64,000 bases of DNA. Source: Nitrososphaera sp. (GTDB taxonomy: Archaea; Thermoproteota; Nitrososphaeria; Nitrososphaerales; Nitrososphaeraceae). Of the stretch, positions 9,589-17,782 are shown in pieces (position 1 is the stretch's first letter; the number at the start of each line of letters is the position of its first letter). The notes under the pieces were generated by a model. That model did no database searches, was not told the origin of the DNA, and was given only the letters and a program-made list of their open reading frames with translations. The position numbers and the translations under genes are program-made. The stretch spans positions 1 to 64,000 of the forward strand of contig JAHEZV010000001.1 of assembly GCA_023250885.1 (NCBI GenBank), read 5' to 3'.

Positions 9589-9945
9589 TCAGCCCTTGCG
9601 GGCGTTCTTCGTTTCCAGCGCTCCCTTTCTTACCATCGCCTGGGCGGCGGGCGAAAGATCGTCCATTTTCAGCTCGCCAGCCTTGAGTTTTTCAATGACC
9701 TCCTTGACCGAAAGGCTGCTCTTCCTGCTTGCGGCCTGCTAGTCAAGGACGCTCTAGCAGGCCTTTTCGCCCAGAACCCACAACAGTTCTTCGATCCTGC
9801 CGCGGTTCGTACCTAGGCGCTCGGCGTATTCTTTGAATCCGGCTTCGTTGTCATCCCGGATGGCCTTTGCCAGCATCTTGGCGATGGAGCTTGACTGACC
9901 TTCCAGCAGATCTATCCTGAGCCGAATGTCCGCCTCGGCATGCAA
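9589..9945 (-). pseudogene. Hypothetical protein gene interrupted by two in-frame TAG codons
   Basis: One frame from ATG 9945 to TGA 9589-9591: MHAEADIRLRIDLLEG...LLWVLGEKAC*SVLD*QAASRKSSLSVKEVIEKLKAGELKMDDLSPAAQAMVRKGALETKNARKG. TAGs at 9754-9756 and 9739-9741. Confidence 0.6.
9733..9763. repeat. Perfect 10-bp inverted repeat (hairpin) with 11-nt loop
   Basis: GGCCTGCTAG-tcaaggacgct-CTAGCAGGCC; contains both in-frame TAGs of the overlapping ORF. Confidence 0.85.
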
Positions 9946-9976
9946 ACTGCCATCACTTGGACAGAAGGGGTTTTAA

Positions 9977-10426
9977 TCATTTATCATTTCTTCTCTTGGT
10001 CGACCAGAAGGTCCCGCCTGATGCCTTCCACTTTCTATAGTCGCGCAATATGGTAGCGTGGTCAAACGCGATCTGCTGCCTTTCGAAGTCGTCCAGCTCG
10101 ACCCATTCAACGCTTGCGGCGTCGTCCCCGGCCCTGCCCGAGCCGCCCACAATTATCCCGATAAAGGCCACTGTCATGATATGCTTCCGTGGGTCGCGCT
10201 TTGGATCGGAATAGACTCCCAGAATGTCTATGGGTTCGACTTCAAATGACGTCTCCTCCATCGCTTCCCGCTTCATCGCGTCTTCGGCAGTCTCGCCTTC
10301 GTTGAAAAAGCCGCCGGGCAGTGCAAGCTGGCCCCTGAAGGGGTCCTTCTTGCGCCTTATCAACAGAACCCTGGAATCGCGCTGAAGTATGACGTCGACG
10401 GTCGGGATCGGGTTGCTGTATTTCAT
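9977..10426 (-). CDS. NUDIX hydrolase
   Basis: Nudix box GGFFNEGETAEDAMKREAMEETSFE. Confidence 0.94.
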   Translation of the reverse strand: MKYSNPIPTVDVILQRDSRVLLIRRKKDPFRGQLALPGGFFNEGETAEDAMKREAMEETSFEVEPIDILGVYSDPKRDPRKHIMTVAFIGIIVGGSGRAGDDAASVEWVELDDFERQQIAFDHATILRDYRKWKASGGTFWSTKRRNDK

Positions 10427-10578
10427 ATCCTGATGAGCGAGAGTGCACTATTAATGGTTCTTACATGTGCAAAAATTTCAATATTGTTTTGCACACTCGA
10501 AATAAGCTCTGCAAAGCATGAAAACAAAACTAAAATCACTATAGTATTTCAAAAATGTGCCAAATTCTTATTAGTATG

Positions 10579-10732
10579 TATGATCATTGATCAAGACATG
10601 TCTGCCATCTTTTTGGAGGCTGAGGAATCCCCAGCTCCACTTGCAATTTGCCCAAGGTGCGGAAGGCAGGTAAGGATAGACGGACACTGCGAATGCGAAG
10701 CGATATTTTTCGTGGGCTATAGGCGAAAGTGA
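10579..10732 (+). CDS. Small zinc-ribbon hypothetical protein (start uncertain)
   Basis: C-terminal part MIIDQDMSAIFLEAEESPAPLAICPRCGRQVRIDGHCECEAIFFVGYRRK looks coding; the upstream part of ORF 10433 looks like promoter/UTR. Confidence 0.45.
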
Positions 10733-10766
10733 ACAGGCGCAGGATACGTACGGGCACGTCGCTAGC

Positions 10767-11750
10767 CTATACTAGGTAGCTGTGCAGAGTGGTCTGACCA
10801 AGGTGCGACCTGTCTATTCGTTGCGGACCAATATAGTCTGGAAAGTCGCATTCCATCTCGTAGCTTTTGATCCTGCCCTCCAGGCTGCCGATGATTTTTT
10901 TTGCATATCTCCTGTCGGCTGCGACATAGTTGGCATCCAGCGGCTCTTCAAAATTGTAAATCTGCTTGTATTTTTCAATGCCGTCAGGGATTTCAAGCAG
11001 CCGCAGGGCGAGCTTCATGCGCTCCCAGATGTCAGTCCGCAGGCGCATCATTGCGCCAAAGACGTAGCGTAGGCCGGCTTGCTTGCAGCTCCTGACTACT
11101 GTCTCGAGCTCCTCGTCAGTGTCCGTGACAAGCGGCATTATGGGGTCGACGCTGACTCCGCAGCTCACCCCGGCGTCGGTGAACTTTTTGATCACTTCAA
11201 ACATCCTGCTTGCAGGCGGCGTCCCGGGCTCGATCACACGCCTTATCTTTTCGTTGCACGTGGTGACCGACCATACGACAAAGCAGTTACGTCCGTACTG
11301 TCGATGGAGCTCTAGGTCGCGCTCGATTATCGCAGACTTTGTGAACACATAGTATGGCACGTTGTATTTCTGGAGCACCAGCAAGCACTTTCTGGTAAGC
11401 CCGTAGCGGAGCTCTGCCGGCTGGTAGGCGTCGGTTGCAGAGGCCACCATTACTGGGTCGATCGTATCCGACTTCCATGCCGAAAGTTGCCTGTCAAGCA
11501 CCTCAGGGGCGTTGCTCTTGGCGTAAATCTTGTCGTAAAATTCTGGCGACCATTCGTACGTGGCGTAGCAGTATGCGCAGCGGTGGCCGCAGCCCTGGTA
11601 CGGGTTTATCGTAAGGCCGTTGTAGCTCTTTACTGCAAAGGGGTGGATTATTGACTTGCTCTTTTTTTCTTCAAGCGTCGCCGCCCCGCTGTACCACAGG
11701 CCAGACATGTTGACGCATGTCGATAGCATGTCTAATAAAGCAGGCAGCAC
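10767..11750 (-). CDS. Radical SAM protein, spore photoproduct lyase-like (SPL) family
   Basis: NPYQGCGHRCAYCYATYEW cluster motif; TRKCLLVLQKYNVPYYVFTKSAIIERDLELH. Confidence 0.88.
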   Translation of the reverse strand: MLPALLDMLSTCVNMSGLWYSGAATLEEKKSKSIIHPFAVKSYNGLTINPYQGCGHRCAYCYATYEWSPEFYDKIYAKSNAPEVLDRQLSAWKSDTIDPVMVASATDAYQPAELRYGLTRKCLLVLQKYNVPYYVFTKSAIIERDLELHRQYGRNCFVVWSVTTCNEKIRRVIEPGTPPASRMFEVIKKFTDAGVSCGVSVDPIMPLVTDTDEELETVVRSCKQAGLRYVFGAMMRLRTDIWERMKLALRLLEIPDGIEKYKQIYNFEEPLDANYVAADRRYAKKIIGSLEGRIKSYEMECDFPDYIGPQRIDRSHLGQTTLHSYLV

Positions 11751-11789
11751 TGGCAGGGGAGGGGGTGCCTTCCAAAGTATAGTTTTTTA

Positions 11790-12689
11790 TTGTCGCTTGT
11801 GCGGAGAGCACCCATGAGAGTGGGCTTGGCAGGCCTCGGGCTGATGGGCTCCGGGATTGCGACCCGGCTCATAAACACAGGGCACGCGGTGTCGGTGTAC
11901 AACCGCTCCAGCGCAAAGGCAAAGCGCTTCTCAAAAAGCGCCGCCGTAGCGTCAAGCCCGAGAGAGCTTGCTGACAATTGCGATCTTGTCATAACCGTGG
12001 TTACCGATTTTGAAGCAGTCAAAGAGGTGCTTCTGGGCAAGAACGGCATCATTGAATCGACCAACCGCGGCGTGGTAGTGGGTGACGTAAGCACGATCTC
12101 GCCTCAGCAGTCCGAGCAATGTGCCAGAGAGCTGCGCAGGGCTGGGATAGAGATGTTGGGCATGCCCGTGATGGGAGGGCCGGCAGCCGCAGAAACCGGC
12201 GACCTTGTGCCCATGGTGGCTGGCAGCAGGCAGGCGTTTGAAAAGGTAAGGCAAGTGATCGAAAAGCTGGGCAGGACTTTTTACATCGGCGAAAGGGATG
12301 GGTCCGCGAACGTGATCAAGCTGGCGCTCAACCTGAACATTGCGCTTGTCGCAAGCGCCGTGTCCGAAGGGATAACCCTTGTCAAGGGCTCCGGCACAGA
12401 CCCGGCGATATTTGTCCAGATACTGAACTCGACTTATTTCAAGACCGGCCTGTCTGAAAAGAAGGGCCCGAAGATGGTGAAAAACGACTTCTCGCCATCG
12501 TTCCACCTCAAAAACATGCTAAAAGACCTGGAGCTCGCAACTGGCACCGCGCAGGCAGCCGGCATTACGCTGCCCCAGACCGCGCTTGCGCAGCAAATCT
12601 TTCGGGCTGCAAACAACAGCGGCTTTTCGGATCAGGACTATACTTCTGTCTGCGCTTTTTTGGCAAAGATAAATGGGATGGAGAAATGA
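11790..12689 (+). CDS. NAD(P)-dependent oxidoreductase, 3-hydroxyisobutyrate dehydrogenase family
   Basis: MRVGLAGLGLMGSGIATRLINTGHAVSVYNRS; GMPVMGGPAAAETGDL; likely ATG at 11814. Confidence 0.9.
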   Translation: MSLVRRAPMRVGLAGLGLMGSGIATRLINTGHAVSVYNRSSAKAKRFSKSAAVASSPRELADNCDLVITVVTDFEAVKEVLLGKNGIIESTNRGVVVGDVSTISPQQSEQCARELRRAGIEMLGMPVMGGPAAAETGDLVPMVAGSRQAFEKVRQVIEKLGRTFYIGERDGSANVIKLALNLNIALVASAVSEGITLVKGSGTDPAIFVQILNSTYFKTGLSEKKGPKMVKNDFSPSFHLKNMLKDLELATGTAQAAGITLPQTALAQQIFRAANNSGFSDQDYTSVCAFLAKINGMEK

Positions 12690-13405
12690 AGCTCAATACA
12701 TTAAAGGATTTCAATGCAGGCGAGTTCATGGTCTTTGCGTCTCTCCCGGACATGGGCAGGGTTGGCGGGCTTGTCTCGTCATTTCTGTCGCAGCACCTGA
12801 AAACAGAACAAGTGGCTGAAATAACGTCAAGTGACAAGCCGTGGGTCTCGTATGCCGACGGCGTGGTGAAAAGCGCAAGCGACGTTTACAAAATATCCTA
12901 CGACAAGCGCCACAGGCTGCTGGTATTCACGGGCGAGTCGCAGCCGCAGGATCCTGCCGAGCTTCACAGGCTCTGCAACATGCTCCTTGACTACGTTCAG
13001 TCAATAGGCAAGGTGTCAAGGCTGTACGGCGCAGGCGGCTACCTGCGCGAGCAAGTAACAGGGGCGCCCCGAGTTTGCGGGGTGGCGAACAGGCTCGAGT
13101 TGAAGAAGGTGCTGGCAAATGCGGGCATCGAACCTGTCGGGAACGAGATTACTAGCATAACATGGTTCAATGGCCTCATTCTCGGTCTTGCCGCGGAAAG
13201 GGACATAGACGCAGTGGGGCTGTTTGGAGAGATAGCCGAGACGATGGTTCCCCAGCCGCTTGCGGCAAAGACCATAATCTCTGCGTTTTCAAAGCTGGAA
13301 GGCATATCGATAGACACCAAGCCCCTTGACAGGCAGTACGAGTCGATTCTGGAAGAAATCCAGAAAAAGAAAGAGCCTTCGAAATTCGGGCCGGGCATAG
13401 GCTAG
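12686..13405 (+). CDS. PAC2 family (proteasome assembly chaperone-like) protein
   Basis: FASLPDMGRVGGLVSSFLSQHL...YGAGGYLREQ...EITSITWFNGLILGLAAERDIDAVGLFGE. Confidence 0.85.
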   Translation: MKLNTLKDFNAGEFMVFASLPDMGRVGGLVSSFLSQHLKTEQVAEITSSDKPWVSYADGVVKSASDVYKISYDKRHRLLVFTGESQPQDPAELHRLCNMLLDYVQSIGKVSRLYGAGGYLREQVTGAPRVCGVANRLELKKVLANAGIEPVGNEITSITWFNGLILGLAAERDIDAVGLFGEIAETMVPQPLAAKTIISAFSKLEGISIDTKPLDRQYESILEEIQKKKEPSKFGPGIG

Positions 13406-13443
13406 AGAAACTAGGATCCATCAAAAAGAGGCGGAAGCAGGCG

Positions 13444-13581
13444 CTAGGCAGAAGATTTCGTCATTGTCCGCTCCCTATGAAGTATTCTTCTTACAGTTGG
13501 ACCTGCAACAAAAGATGCAGTTGCCACTCCTAGTCCTGCTATCACGCTGATGATTAGGTATACTGCTTGCATTTGATCCAT
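13444..13581 (-). CDS. Small single-TM hypothetical protein (45 aa)
   Basis: ATG-TAG frame below the ORF-track cutoff: MDQMQAVYLIISVIAGLGVATASFVAGPTVRRILHRERTMTKSSA. Confidence 0.5.
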   Translation of the reverse strand: MDQMQAVYLIISVIAGLGVATASFVAGPTVRRILHRERTMTKSSA

Positions 13582-13692
13582 TCAATAGTAATATTGCATT
13601 TGACGCTATTAAGGGTGGACTAACCTGACCCGTTGTGTACACGCAGGATCGTGATAGAAAACCCTTTTATCTGATTCATACGTAGACCCGGC

Positions 13693-13887
13693 ATGCCGGA
13701 AACAGTTCGCAGGAATTGCGGCTCAGACCATCAGTCAGGCCATCAGCAATGCCCATTATGTGACCAAGACCTGACTATGGAATGTACCAATTGTGATTAC
13801 GTCTCGGATATCAATATTCATCCTGACTGCCTGAATGAAGAGTTCTTGTCGCGCCAGTCATCGCTTTTGAGCCTTTGGCTACTTTAA
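13693..13887 (+). CDS. Small cysteine-rich (zinc-binding) hypothetical protein
   Basis: CPLCDQDLTMECTNCDYVSDINIHPDC. Confidence 0.55.
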   Translation: MPETVRRNCGSDHQSGHQQCPLCDQDLTMECTNCDYVSDINIHPDCLNEEFLSRQSSLLSLWLL

Positions 13888-14014
13888 GTTGCGCAAACTC
13901 AACCTAAAATTGGTTCTTCAATAGCCAGCTCGCCATGGTGCAGAGTATGCCAGGCCAGTTTGTTTCTGGCATTCCGGCGCCTGGCGGTTGCTGTGATGGC
14001 GTTCATACGAAAAG

Positions 14015-14187
14015 CAAGCGTGTGCATACAAAAATCACGCTATGCACGCTCACATTCAAATTATGCAATTATGCACGCTTGAAAAAAACGGCTATGTAGG
14101 GTTGAGTACGCGGCAATCCTAAAAATGTAAAAATCGCGGGTTTGTATGCACTGCTAGAGCACACGGCAGGAAAAGTATGCAAACCCG
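14015..14187. repeat. Cluster of inverted/direct short repeats in a convergent intergenic region
   Basis: CAAGCGTG(TG)CATA at ~14015 versus TATGCACGCTTG at 14070; TATGCACGCT also at 14041; CGGGTTTG 14137-14144 pairs with CAAACCCG 14180-14187. Confidence 0.6.
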
Positions 14188-14210
14188 TTTGGACTAGAAA
14201 CGCGTGCATG

Positions 14211-14585
14211 TCAGTGTATCGGCGCGCCCACCGGCGCGTCCTCGGTTATCGTCAGGAAGACCGGCTTGCCTTCCGGCCCGTCGGCCGCCAGGAGCATGCC
14301 CATTGAGATCATGCTGCCTATCTTTTTCGGCTCGAGGTTGGTGCATACAACAACGGTCTTGCCGACAAATTCCTCCGGCTTGTAGTGCAGGGCGCCCCCG
14401 ACTGCAAGCTCCCTCTGCTCGCTGCCAAGGTCGACCGTTGCCTTGAAGACTTTCTTCATGCCCTGCATACTTTCCACGTGGATCACCTTGCCTATCTTCA
14501 GGTGCACCTTCGAAAACTCCTCAAACGTGATGAACTGCTCTGCCGCCGGCTCGCTCATGTCATAGTTCAAGGACTGGCGGGCCAT
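14211..14585 (-). CDS. tRNA-binding domain protein (MetRS beta-subunit/CsaA-like)
   Basis: FSKVHLKIGKVIHVESM...VGGALHYKPEEFVGKTVVVCTNLEPKKIGSMISMGMLLAA. Confidence 0.92.
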   Translation of the reverse strand: MARQSLNYDMSEPAAEQFITFEEFSKVHLKIGKVIHVESMQGMKKVFKATVDLGSEQRELAVGGALHYKPEEFVGKTVVVCTNLEPKKIGSMISMGMLLAADGPEGKPVFLTITEDAPVGAPIH

Positions 14586-14594
14586 TAAAATTGG

Positions 14595-15404
14595 TTACGT
14601 CAACCGCTTTGCTACCTGCGAGTAGAACAGCCTGTCTGGGACATACGGCCTGATCCTGACGCCTGCCTTTTCCCTGCCAGAGCCGATAAGGTACCGCGCC
14701 TTTGGGTTGGGAGACGCGATCGCTTCGACTATCGCGCCGGCGATAGCGCTTGCAGGAGAGCCCCTTGGGACGTCTTCAAGGTATTTCCTGTAGGCCTTTG
14801 CGAACCTCGAGTCCCTTAGCAGTGCGGTCTTTGACCTTGTTACCGTGTGGATGTCTGTTTCAACGACGCCGCGGTTGATGCTGATCACTCTGACGCCGGT
14901 GTTCCAAAGGTCCATCCTGAGGGCTTCAGAAACAGCTTCAAGGGCGTCTTTTGCAGCGCAATACGCCCCGATCAAGGGGAGCGAAACTAGGCTCGCCATG
15001 GAGCTGACATTCACGATCCTGCCCTGTCCCTTTTGCATCATGAGCGGCAGAACCTGCTTTGTGTATCCAACCAGGCCAAAAAAATTTGTTTCAAACTGGG
15101 CCCTCAAATCTGCCATGCTGACGACCTCGATTGCGCCGGGCTCGACGCAGCCGGCGTTGTTCACGAGCCCAAAAATGTTGTCCTTTTCTGCGATACACTT
15201 TACCGCGGCGCTAAACGTATCATGTCTGGTAATGTCAAACTCCATTGGAACCTAATTTTCTGTAGATAGCTCTGCAGCTAACTCCTTCAATTTATCGAAA
15301 CTTCGTGCAAGGCCAAATACTCGATAGCCTGTTTTCGCAAGCATCACGCTTGCCGTCCTGCCTATGCCGCTTGAAGCACCGGTGACAATTACTGACTTCA
15401 ACAT
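14595..15404 (-). pseudogene. Short-chain dehydrogenase/reductase (SDR) gene interrupted by one in-frame TAG
   Basis: MLKSVIVTGASSGIGRTASVMLAKTGYRVFGLARSFDKLKELAAELSTEN*VPMEFDITRHDTF...; TGxxxGIG motif is 5' of the TAG (15252-15254), YxxxK region (GAYCAAKDALEAVSEALR) 3' of it; all one frame. Confidence 0.85.
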
Positions 15405-15454
15405 CTTGGACTTGACAGAAGTGGGTAGAAAAATGTTGAGGATTGCTAAAGGTA

Positions 15455-16420
15455 TTACCGTTTGACCTTGTCAAAGGGCTTTATTGCTGCCGGCAGGCTG
15501 TCAAGAAGATCAGTGGCGACAATATGCAGGCCAGCGCGCTTGAAAGCAAGATTGCCTGCAAGGCCGTTGAGGTATACTGCGACAAGCGCTGCGTCAATCG
15601 GCTTCATCATCTTGGCAAGCAGCCCTGCCGCTAGACCAGAAAGCACGTCACCTGTTCCGCCAACCGTCATTGCTGGCGTTGACCTCTTTACGGCAGCGGT
15701 TTGCTCGCCGTCTGAAATGACGTTGAGCCAGCCCTTCAGCGCTATGGTGATGCCGTATTCCTTTGCCTGCTTGCGCACGTTTGATGTCATTTCCTCCTTG
15801 GTTGTCCCCGGCTCGCGGCCAAAAAGCCGCTTGTACTCGCCTGCATGTGGCGTTACGACGCTGCCGGTGTTCGAAATCTCGTCCAACACCTGAGGGATTA
15901 GGGCCGAGGCGTCGAGCAGAGTCTTCGTCCCGGCCTCTTTCAGCTTCTTGATAAGCGCGACTATTGCTTCCGGCTCTATGCTCATCCCCATGCCTATTGC
16001 GGCGGCGTCTGCGCGCTTTGGCAGCATGGCAGCAAGCCTGTTAGCCGAGCCAACAGTCAGCTTATCATCTGGAAGCGGAAGAGCTATTATCGCGGGCGAA
16101 AACGACCTGACGGCGGTGATTATAGAGCGCGGGACTGCGGTATAGACCAAGTCGGTGCCCGAACGCAGCGCAGCCATCGAGGCAAGCACCGGCGCTCCGT
16201 GGTAGAACCTGCTTCCGCCGGCTACCAGCACTATCCCGTTGTCGCCTTTTCGTGACGATGACGGCCGCGGGGGCATCAACTGCCTAACGAGCTTCTGAGT
16301 AACCGTGATTATCGACGGCAAATGCTTGTTGTAATACCTCTGCATGGGCGAATAAACTTTGCCAATTCCTTCATGAGGCAAAACCGGATCCGCACCGCGG
16401 AAAATATCTAAGGTAGCCAT
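15455..16420 (-). CDS. nnrD: ADP-dependent NAD(P)H-hydrate dehydratase (YjeF C-terminal/NnrD family)
   Basis: GIVLVAGGSRFYHGAPVLASMAALRSGTDLVYTAVP...VTPHAGEYKRLFG...TVGGTGDVLSGLAAGLLA. Confidence 0.92.
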   Translation of the reverse strand: MATLDIFRGADPVLPHEGIGKVYSPMQRYYNKHLPSIITVTQKLVRQLMPPRPSSSRKGDNGIVLVAGGSRFYHGAPVLASMAALRSGTDLVYTAVPRSIITAVRSFSPAIIALPLPDDKLTVGSANRLAAMLPKRADAAAIGMGMSIEPEAIVALIKKLKEAGTKTLLDASALIPQVLDEISNTGSVVTPHAGEYKRLFGREPGTTKEEMTSNVRKQAKEYGITIALKGWLNVISDGEQTAAVKRSTPAMTVGGTGDVLSGLAAGLLAKMMKPIDAALVAVYLNGLAGNLAFKRAGLHIVATDLLDSLPAAIKPFDKVKR

Positions 16421-16510
16421 TTCTTTTTAAGATCCTGCTCGAATCTCTCCTAAAATAAATCTGAAGACGATTCCAAAAATAACAAATCAAATGGAAGGTG
16501 CTCGCCTTCG

Positions 16511-17243
16511 ATGCAATCTAGCAAAAGAAGAACAAAAACAACTACAGCAATGATTGCTGCAGCTCTGCCCATGATAACAACGCTGACGTCGGGAGGGCAA
16601 GCATCTTAGATGACAACAACGGCGTGATTGTGCCCGTGTATGCGTGGGATTCAGGGTGGAGTGACGTTATTAATGCCAAGGAAGAAAATCAAGAGACGGA
16701 AATTATTGTGATTATCAACCCGGCAAGTGACCCGGGAGGTACCAAAGATTCGCACTGGGCTGACGTTGCGGACGACCTGCCGGACGCGGGTATCAAAGTA
16801 GTGGGCTATGTGGCTACGTCGTATGCAGGAAGAGCGTAGAAGAGATCAAAGATGAAATTGATCGCTATTATGACTGGTACGATCTTGACGGAATATTCTT
16901 TGATGAAGTGAGCACGTCAGATCATGGCTACTCCAAAGAAATTCATGATAGTGCAGAAAAACCGGAAGGATCCGAGACAACCATCCTGAACCCCGGAGCG
17001 CCTTTGCCCAAATCTCATGAAGCCGCTGGCTACATCATTGTAGCAGATGAGAACTTTGGCGTTCCGTCGTCTGTCGAATCTAACGGCATCGCAGAGGCCA
17101 AGCTTGAAGCACCTTCGCATGGCGAAGAGCCATTCGGAGGAGAGTACAAGCAATTGACAGATAACGTGGGCTACGCTTATGTGGCGCCGAACTGGATGCA
17201 CATGGAGTCAGCCATCGAAGATCAGGCAGACTGGGTCAACTGA
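16511..17243 (+). pseudogene. Spherulation-specific family 4-like secreted protein, two frameshifts
   Basis: MQSSKRRTKTTTAMIAAALPMITTLTSGGQA / ILDDNNGVIVPVYAWDSGWSDVINAK...GYVATSYAGR / SVEEIKDEIDRYYDWYDLDGIFFDEVSTSDHGY...DQADWVN: a contiguous protein spread over three frames. Confidence 0.8.
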
Positions 17244-17372
17244 ATAGATCGAGCCAGCCAGTAGAAATCCTGGCTTCGCCTTCTTTTATTTACTTTTCAA
17301 CTGCAAATATCTAGTTTCATACGATCTTTGTTGCGATCCTGTCGAATAGTTCTCACTACACTTTACCATGAA

Positions 17373-17782
17373 ATGGCAAGTGGCGGGCAGCACCAGAACT
17401 CACCGCCGCGAATAATGATTGTTGACGATGAAAAAGACATACTTGCAATTCTAAAGTCGGACCTTAAGGAAAAGAAAGATTCGCGGTCGAGACGTTCAGC
17501 AGTGGGGAAGGGGCGCTGCAGGCTTTTCCAAACCATGCTCCAGACTATTACGACCTTGTCCTGACGGACCTCAGGATGCCCAAGATGAATGGTCTATAGC
17601 TGTACCGGAAAATAAGGGACTAGAACTTGTCGATGCCAATTGCGTTTATCACCGCCTTTGAAAGGAATGAAGATGAATTTTCCAAAGTCATGCCCTAGAT
17701 AAAGGTAAGGGATTTCATCAAAAAGCCGATAAGTATTCCTGACCTGATACAGCAGCTGAACACTATTCTGGCGGCAGCTTAG
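17373..17782 (+). pseudogene. Response-regulator receiver domain gene, one frameshift and three in-frame TAG
   Basis: PPRIMIVDDEKDILAILKSDLKEK / RFAVETFSSGEGALQAFPNHAPDYYDLVLTDLRMPKMNGL*LYRKIRD*NLSMPIAFITAFERNEDEFSKVMP*IKVRDFIKKPISIPDLIQQLNTILAAA; TAGs at 17597, 17621 and 17696. Confidence 0.85.

Noticed and set aside
11952-12506. 184-aa antisense ORF over the hydroxyisobutyrate dehydrogenase-like gene
   Set aside because: Shadow ORF in a GC-rich conserved gene; no recognisable motifs.
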